Positions 61,684 to 64,000 of a stretch of 64,000 nt of DNA are shown here, one piece after another. Source of the DNA: Bdellovibrionales bacterium. GTDB taxonomy: Bacteria; Bdellovibrionota; Bdellovibrionia; Bdellovibrionales; UBA1609. Below the pieces are notes generated by a model. It was not told the DNA's origin, searched no databases, and was given only the letters and a program-made list of their open reading frames with translations. The position numbers and the translations under genes are program-made. Positions within the stretch are counted from its first letter, which is position 1. Every line of letters starts with the position of its first letter. The stretch is taken from positions 62,001-126,000 of the forward strand of contig JADJVA010000001.1 in the NCBI GenBank assembly GCA_016716765.1, in the 5' to 3' direction.

Positions 61684-62392
61684 TATTTGCTTCACTCCAT
61701 TGCTTTGTATTTTGGGTTGCTATCATGGCCTCGTCGACAAGCGCAGGGGCTCCAAATTCAATCGTCACATCAATTGAGGCGAGTCCGACCAATTGAAAAA
61801 GGTGGGCAAGGAACACATCGCGATCAATATATGCGATGGGCTCAAGTGGCTGATAGGTCAATCGAAATGGGATAATTTGGCAAGGACAGGATTTCGCAAT
61901 TTCAAAGGCACCCTTATTCCACCTAGGACTCTCCCCTAGGGAAGTGGTTCCCGAGGGGAATATACAGAGTTTGCTCTTTTTGCGTCTGAGCTGATTCGTT
62001 ACACTCGTTTTGGCCTGGTCACGTGAACGGCTGGAATTGCGATCTACAAAAATAGTGTCCATCGCCTTCGCACCACGCCCAATCAGGGGCCATCGGGAAA
62101 TTTCTGATTTGCTTAGAAATGAAAGTTCAGGAATGGCCTTCACAAGAACTGGGATATCTAAATAACTTAAGTGATTGCCGACCAATATCCAGGGCCCTTC
62201 AGAAGGAGGCATAGTCCCTTTGATTTTCAAATTCACGTTCAGATGGCGGAGAATGTGGCGCGCCCAAGCTCTCTTGAGGCTAAAATGGGGAGCCTCTCGT
62301 CGCTGGGAAAAAGTCAGATAACTGTGTGTAATCACAAATACCTGGCTCGCGCGTTTAGCCTTGGTCCAATTCTTCAGAATCGTCTTTGTCAT
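61667..62392 (-). CDS. PlsC/OlsA-type acyltransferase
   Basis: A 241-residue membrane-associated acyltransferase of the glycerophosphate/1-acylglycerol-phosphate family. The HX4D catalytic motif is NHLSYLD, with H74 and D79; FPSGTTSLGESPRWNKGAFEIAKSCPCQIIPF is the substrate-binding and third conserved block. It diverges from the OlsB-like gene at 62512 with about 120 bp between starts. That neighbour suggests it is OlsA (second acyl addition to ornithine lipid), but PlsC cannot be excluded from motif alone. Confidence 0.85.
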   Translation of the reverse strand: MTKTILKNWTKAKRASQVFVITHSYLTFSQRREAPHFSLKRAWARHILRHLNVNLKIKGTMPPSEGPWILVGNHLSYLDIPVLVKAIPELSFLSKSEISRWPLIGRGAKAMDTIFVDRNSSRSRDQAKTSVTNQLRRKKSKLCIFPSGTTSLGESPRWNKGAFEIAKSCPCQIIPFRLTYQPLEPIAYIDRDVFLAHLFQLVGLASIDVTIEFGAPALVDEAMIATQNTKQWSEANNGNAF

Positions 62393-62511
62393 TTGTGAAT
62401 GATAACCGATTTTATATCTTTTAATTTTTAGGAGTTGATTAGCTCATTTTAACCAAACCCTGACATTTACAGAAAATCCGGATGTTAGAATAAGGACAAA
62501 TGGAGGTAGAT

Positions 62512-63372
62512 ATGTCCGAATTGCTAATGCGAGTGAGCGAAGCCCTGAAATGGAATTCTCGACGGCTGAATTCATTTGTTGCCAAAGTACCCTTGTTTCA
62601 CGAATTGGACAAATTTGAAATCAGGGTCGCAGAGAGAAGCGATGAACTTCGAGAATCATTTCGACTTCGACATGATATTTTTTACGGAGAATTGGCGGGA
62701 ATTCGTCGCTTGGGAGGTCTCGACATTGATCGCTTCGATATGCTCTGCGATCATCTGATTATCGTTCACAAGCCGACTCAAAAGGTTGTTGGAACATATA
62801 GACTGAACTGTTCTCTCTTTTCGAATAGTTTCTATTCGAGCAAAGAATTTGAAATGGATGAACTCCTTCGCTTTCCTGGTCCCCATCTAGAACTGGGCCG
62901 CGCCTGTATTCATAGCGATTTTCGTACTGGATCTGTTATTTCATTACTCTGGCGCGGCGTTGCAGACTATATGGAAACAACTGGAGCTCAACTTCTTTTT
63001 GGCTGTTCAAGTATTAAAATTTCTTCACTTGAAGATGCGGCTCTTGTCTACAAATATCTGGCGTTCGATAGGAAAGCCCTCGTCGATAGCCCCATTTTTC
63101 CAACAGCCAAATTCCGGATGAAAGGTCTAGATGAACTCATTCGCATAGACCCGTCAAATATACAGGAAAATGACAGAAGAAAGGCTCGGGCTCTCCTGCC
63201 TCCGCTTCTCAAGGGATATTTAAGGATGGGTGCGAAAATTGCCGGACCTCCAGCCTGGGATGAAGAGTTTCAATGCATTGATTTCCTAACCGTCGTCACT
63301 CGCTCAGAAATAGGAGACGACAAAATAGCTCGCTTTAAGTCTTCTGTCCCAACTGAAAAACAAATGATTTGA
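62512..63372 (+). CDS. olsB: OlsB-like ornithine N-acyltransferase
   Basis: ATG at 62512 has GGAGG 5 nt upstream (an in-frame ATG at 62500 has none). The 286-residue protein resembles the OlsB/GNAT acyltransferases that attach a 3-hydroxyacyl chain from ACP to ornithine. Features are FEIRVAERSDELRESFRLRHDIFYGELAG, DHLIIVHKPTQKVVGTYRL, LELGRACIHSDFR and ETTGAQLLFGCSSI. The same core is shared by N-acyl-homoserine lactone synthase-like and autoinducer enzymes, so the substrate is inferred. Its 3' end overlaps the hydrolase gene by 38 bp in convergent orientation. Confidence 0.75.
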   Translation: MSELLMRVSEALKWNSRRLNSFVAKVPLFHELDKFEIRVAERSDELRESFRLRHDIFYGELAGIRRLGGLDIDRFDMLCDHLIIVHKPTQKVVGTYRLNCSLFSNSFYSSKEFEMDELLRFPGPHLELGRACIHSDFRTGSVISLLWRGVADYMETTGAQLLFGCSSIKISSLEDAALVYKYLAFDRKALVDSPIFPTAKFRMKGLDELIRIDPSNIQENDRRKARALLPPLLKGYLRMGAKIAGPPAWDEEFQCIDFLTVVTRSEIGDDKIARFKSSVPTEKQMI

Positions 63373-64000
63373 TTTGGCTTATCACCCAATCCGGCTCATC
63401 TAAGACGAGATCATGACCCGCAGTCGGATGCACCTCAAGATGGGATGAGAAGGCCCGAGCCAGATCGATGGAGCAACGAGAAGAAACGAGGTTATCCTGT
63501 GAAGAAGCAAAAATAACCGTTGGGACCTTTACAGGCTTCTTCAATTGAATTCTAGATGCCAACACAATTTGTCGCAAAAAATTCTCTCTTTTGAGTGGCC
63601 ACCGCAAATCAAAATCAGCAAAGAATTGTGCAAAATGCTGCTGTTTATCGGAGCTCATCGCGCTTGTCAGGCGGAGAATCATCTTCTCTCGACTGAGCGG
63701 ATCTTTGGCAAGAATCGCAGCAGCGATTCCGAAAAGCGATTGAGGTCTCAAACGCTGCCAAGGTTTGGAATATTGCTTGAGACTCGGGTTTATGGCTATG
63801 AGAGAAAGAAAAGACTCGGGGCTTGCTTCTGCCCATTTGAGTCCAACCATTGCTCCCAAAGACAATCCCAAAAAATGAAATGGAGTCGTTCCTGTCGCCC
63901 TATGAACTTCTTCTCTCAGGATATCAATGGTCTCACTTACATTCATTGGAGTTGAAAGATGACATTTTGTTCCGTTCCCAGGCAGATCAAGGAGAAGGAT
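63335..64000 (-). CDS. Alpha/beta hydrolase (5' end off the window)
   Basis: The frame is open to the edge and the upstream codons read LLLDLPGNGTKCHLS, so the N-terminus is missing. The nucleophile elbow G-x-S-x-G is GLSLGA, the acid region is VKVPTVIFASSQDNLVSS and the catalytic histidine is in VHPTAGHDLVLDEP. Those are standard alpha/beta-hydrolase marks. The substrate cannot be read. It converges with the OlsB-like gene, ending in its last 38 bp. Confidence 0.85.
   Translation of the reverse strand: MLLLDLPGNGTKCHLSTPMNVSETIDILREEVHRATGTTPFHFLGLSLGAMVGLKWAEASPESFLSLIAINPSLKQYSKPWQRLRPQSLFGIAAAILAKDPLSREKMILRLTSAMSSDKQQHFAQFFADFDLRWPLKRENFLRQIVLASRIQLKKPVKVPTVIFASSQDNLVSSRCSIDLARAFSSHLEVHPTAGHDLVLDEPDWVISQIKSFVFQLGQKT

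Noticed and set aside
1..64000. CRISPR arrays, rRNA and tRNA genes
   Set aside because: I looked for regularly spaced repeats, for tRNA T-loop signatures and for rRNA-like sequence, and saw none. The repeats at 12-14 kb are coding modules.

Overview
The window looks like chromosomal DNA of a Gram-negative bacterium. It has an LptD outer-membrane LPS assembly protein, many Sec-type signal peptides and lipoproteins, and a bacterial SRP/ribosome-maturation cluster. The mix of exported proteins of unknown function, GYF-domain, CHASE2-cyclase and HD-GYP signalling proteins, and the ffh-rpsP-khpA-rimM-trmD-rplS-rnhB-yraN gene order suggest the Bdellovibrionota or former delta-proteobacteria. That placement is inference; there is no rRNA or tRNA in the window to confirm it.

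Layout. 1-2.2 kb: an IS605-type element (TnpB nuclease gene running off the left edge, frameshifted TnpA) beside a truncated AAA ATPase. 2.2-9.3 kb: argS, an HU gene, a coupled GYF-domain/ChaN-like pair and a VKOR-DsbA fusion. 9.3-17.4 kb: an unknown membrane protein diverging from a coiled-coil protein, a 205-bp MITE-like palindrome with a 9-bp target duplication, then a three-gene operon for a multihaem-FnIII lipoprotein, a CxxCH partner and a DUF1501-like exported protein, closed by a terminator. 17.4-25 kb: a STAS protein, a CHASE2 adenylate/guanylate cyclase, lptD and two envelope proteins. 25-30.7 kb: the ribosome/tRNA/SRP cluster on the minus strand, with a strong terminator between khpA and rimM. 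30.8-37.6 kb: an ABC-2 exporter, an HD-GYP-like protein, a membrane-linked MutS-like ATPase and a patatin-like protein. 37.6-42.2 kb: small exported proteins, a duplicated 3'-end sequence, a serpin and trhO. 42.3-46.5 kb: an M16 metalloprotease gene cut cleanly by an IS4-family element with 17-bp terminal repeats and a 10-bp target duplication; removing the element restores a 930-codon frame. 46.6-51.1 kb: an unrecognised ORF, a tandem universal stress protein, an exported protein overlapping it antisense, and a PEP synthase. 51.2-59.9 kb: an 8.7-kb cyclic beta-1,2-glucan synthase gene. 59.9-64 kb: an exported protein, a PHP-domain protein, and an OlsA-like/OlsB-like acyltransferase pair suggestive of ornithine lipid synthesis, then a partial alpha/beta hydrolase.

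How the genes work together. The minus-strand block at 25-30.7 kb is a translation operon. The 12-17 kb operon is the least familiar module: translational coupling, three CxxCH domains in one lipoprotein, a further CxxCH in the partner and a DUF1501-like third protein suggest an exported haem/redox complex. The glucan synthase, the putative ornithine-lipid genes and LptD all concern the envelope or periplasm. Mobile-element scars (IS605, MITE, IS4), split genes and overlapping convergent ORFs show that the accessory parts are being remodelled.
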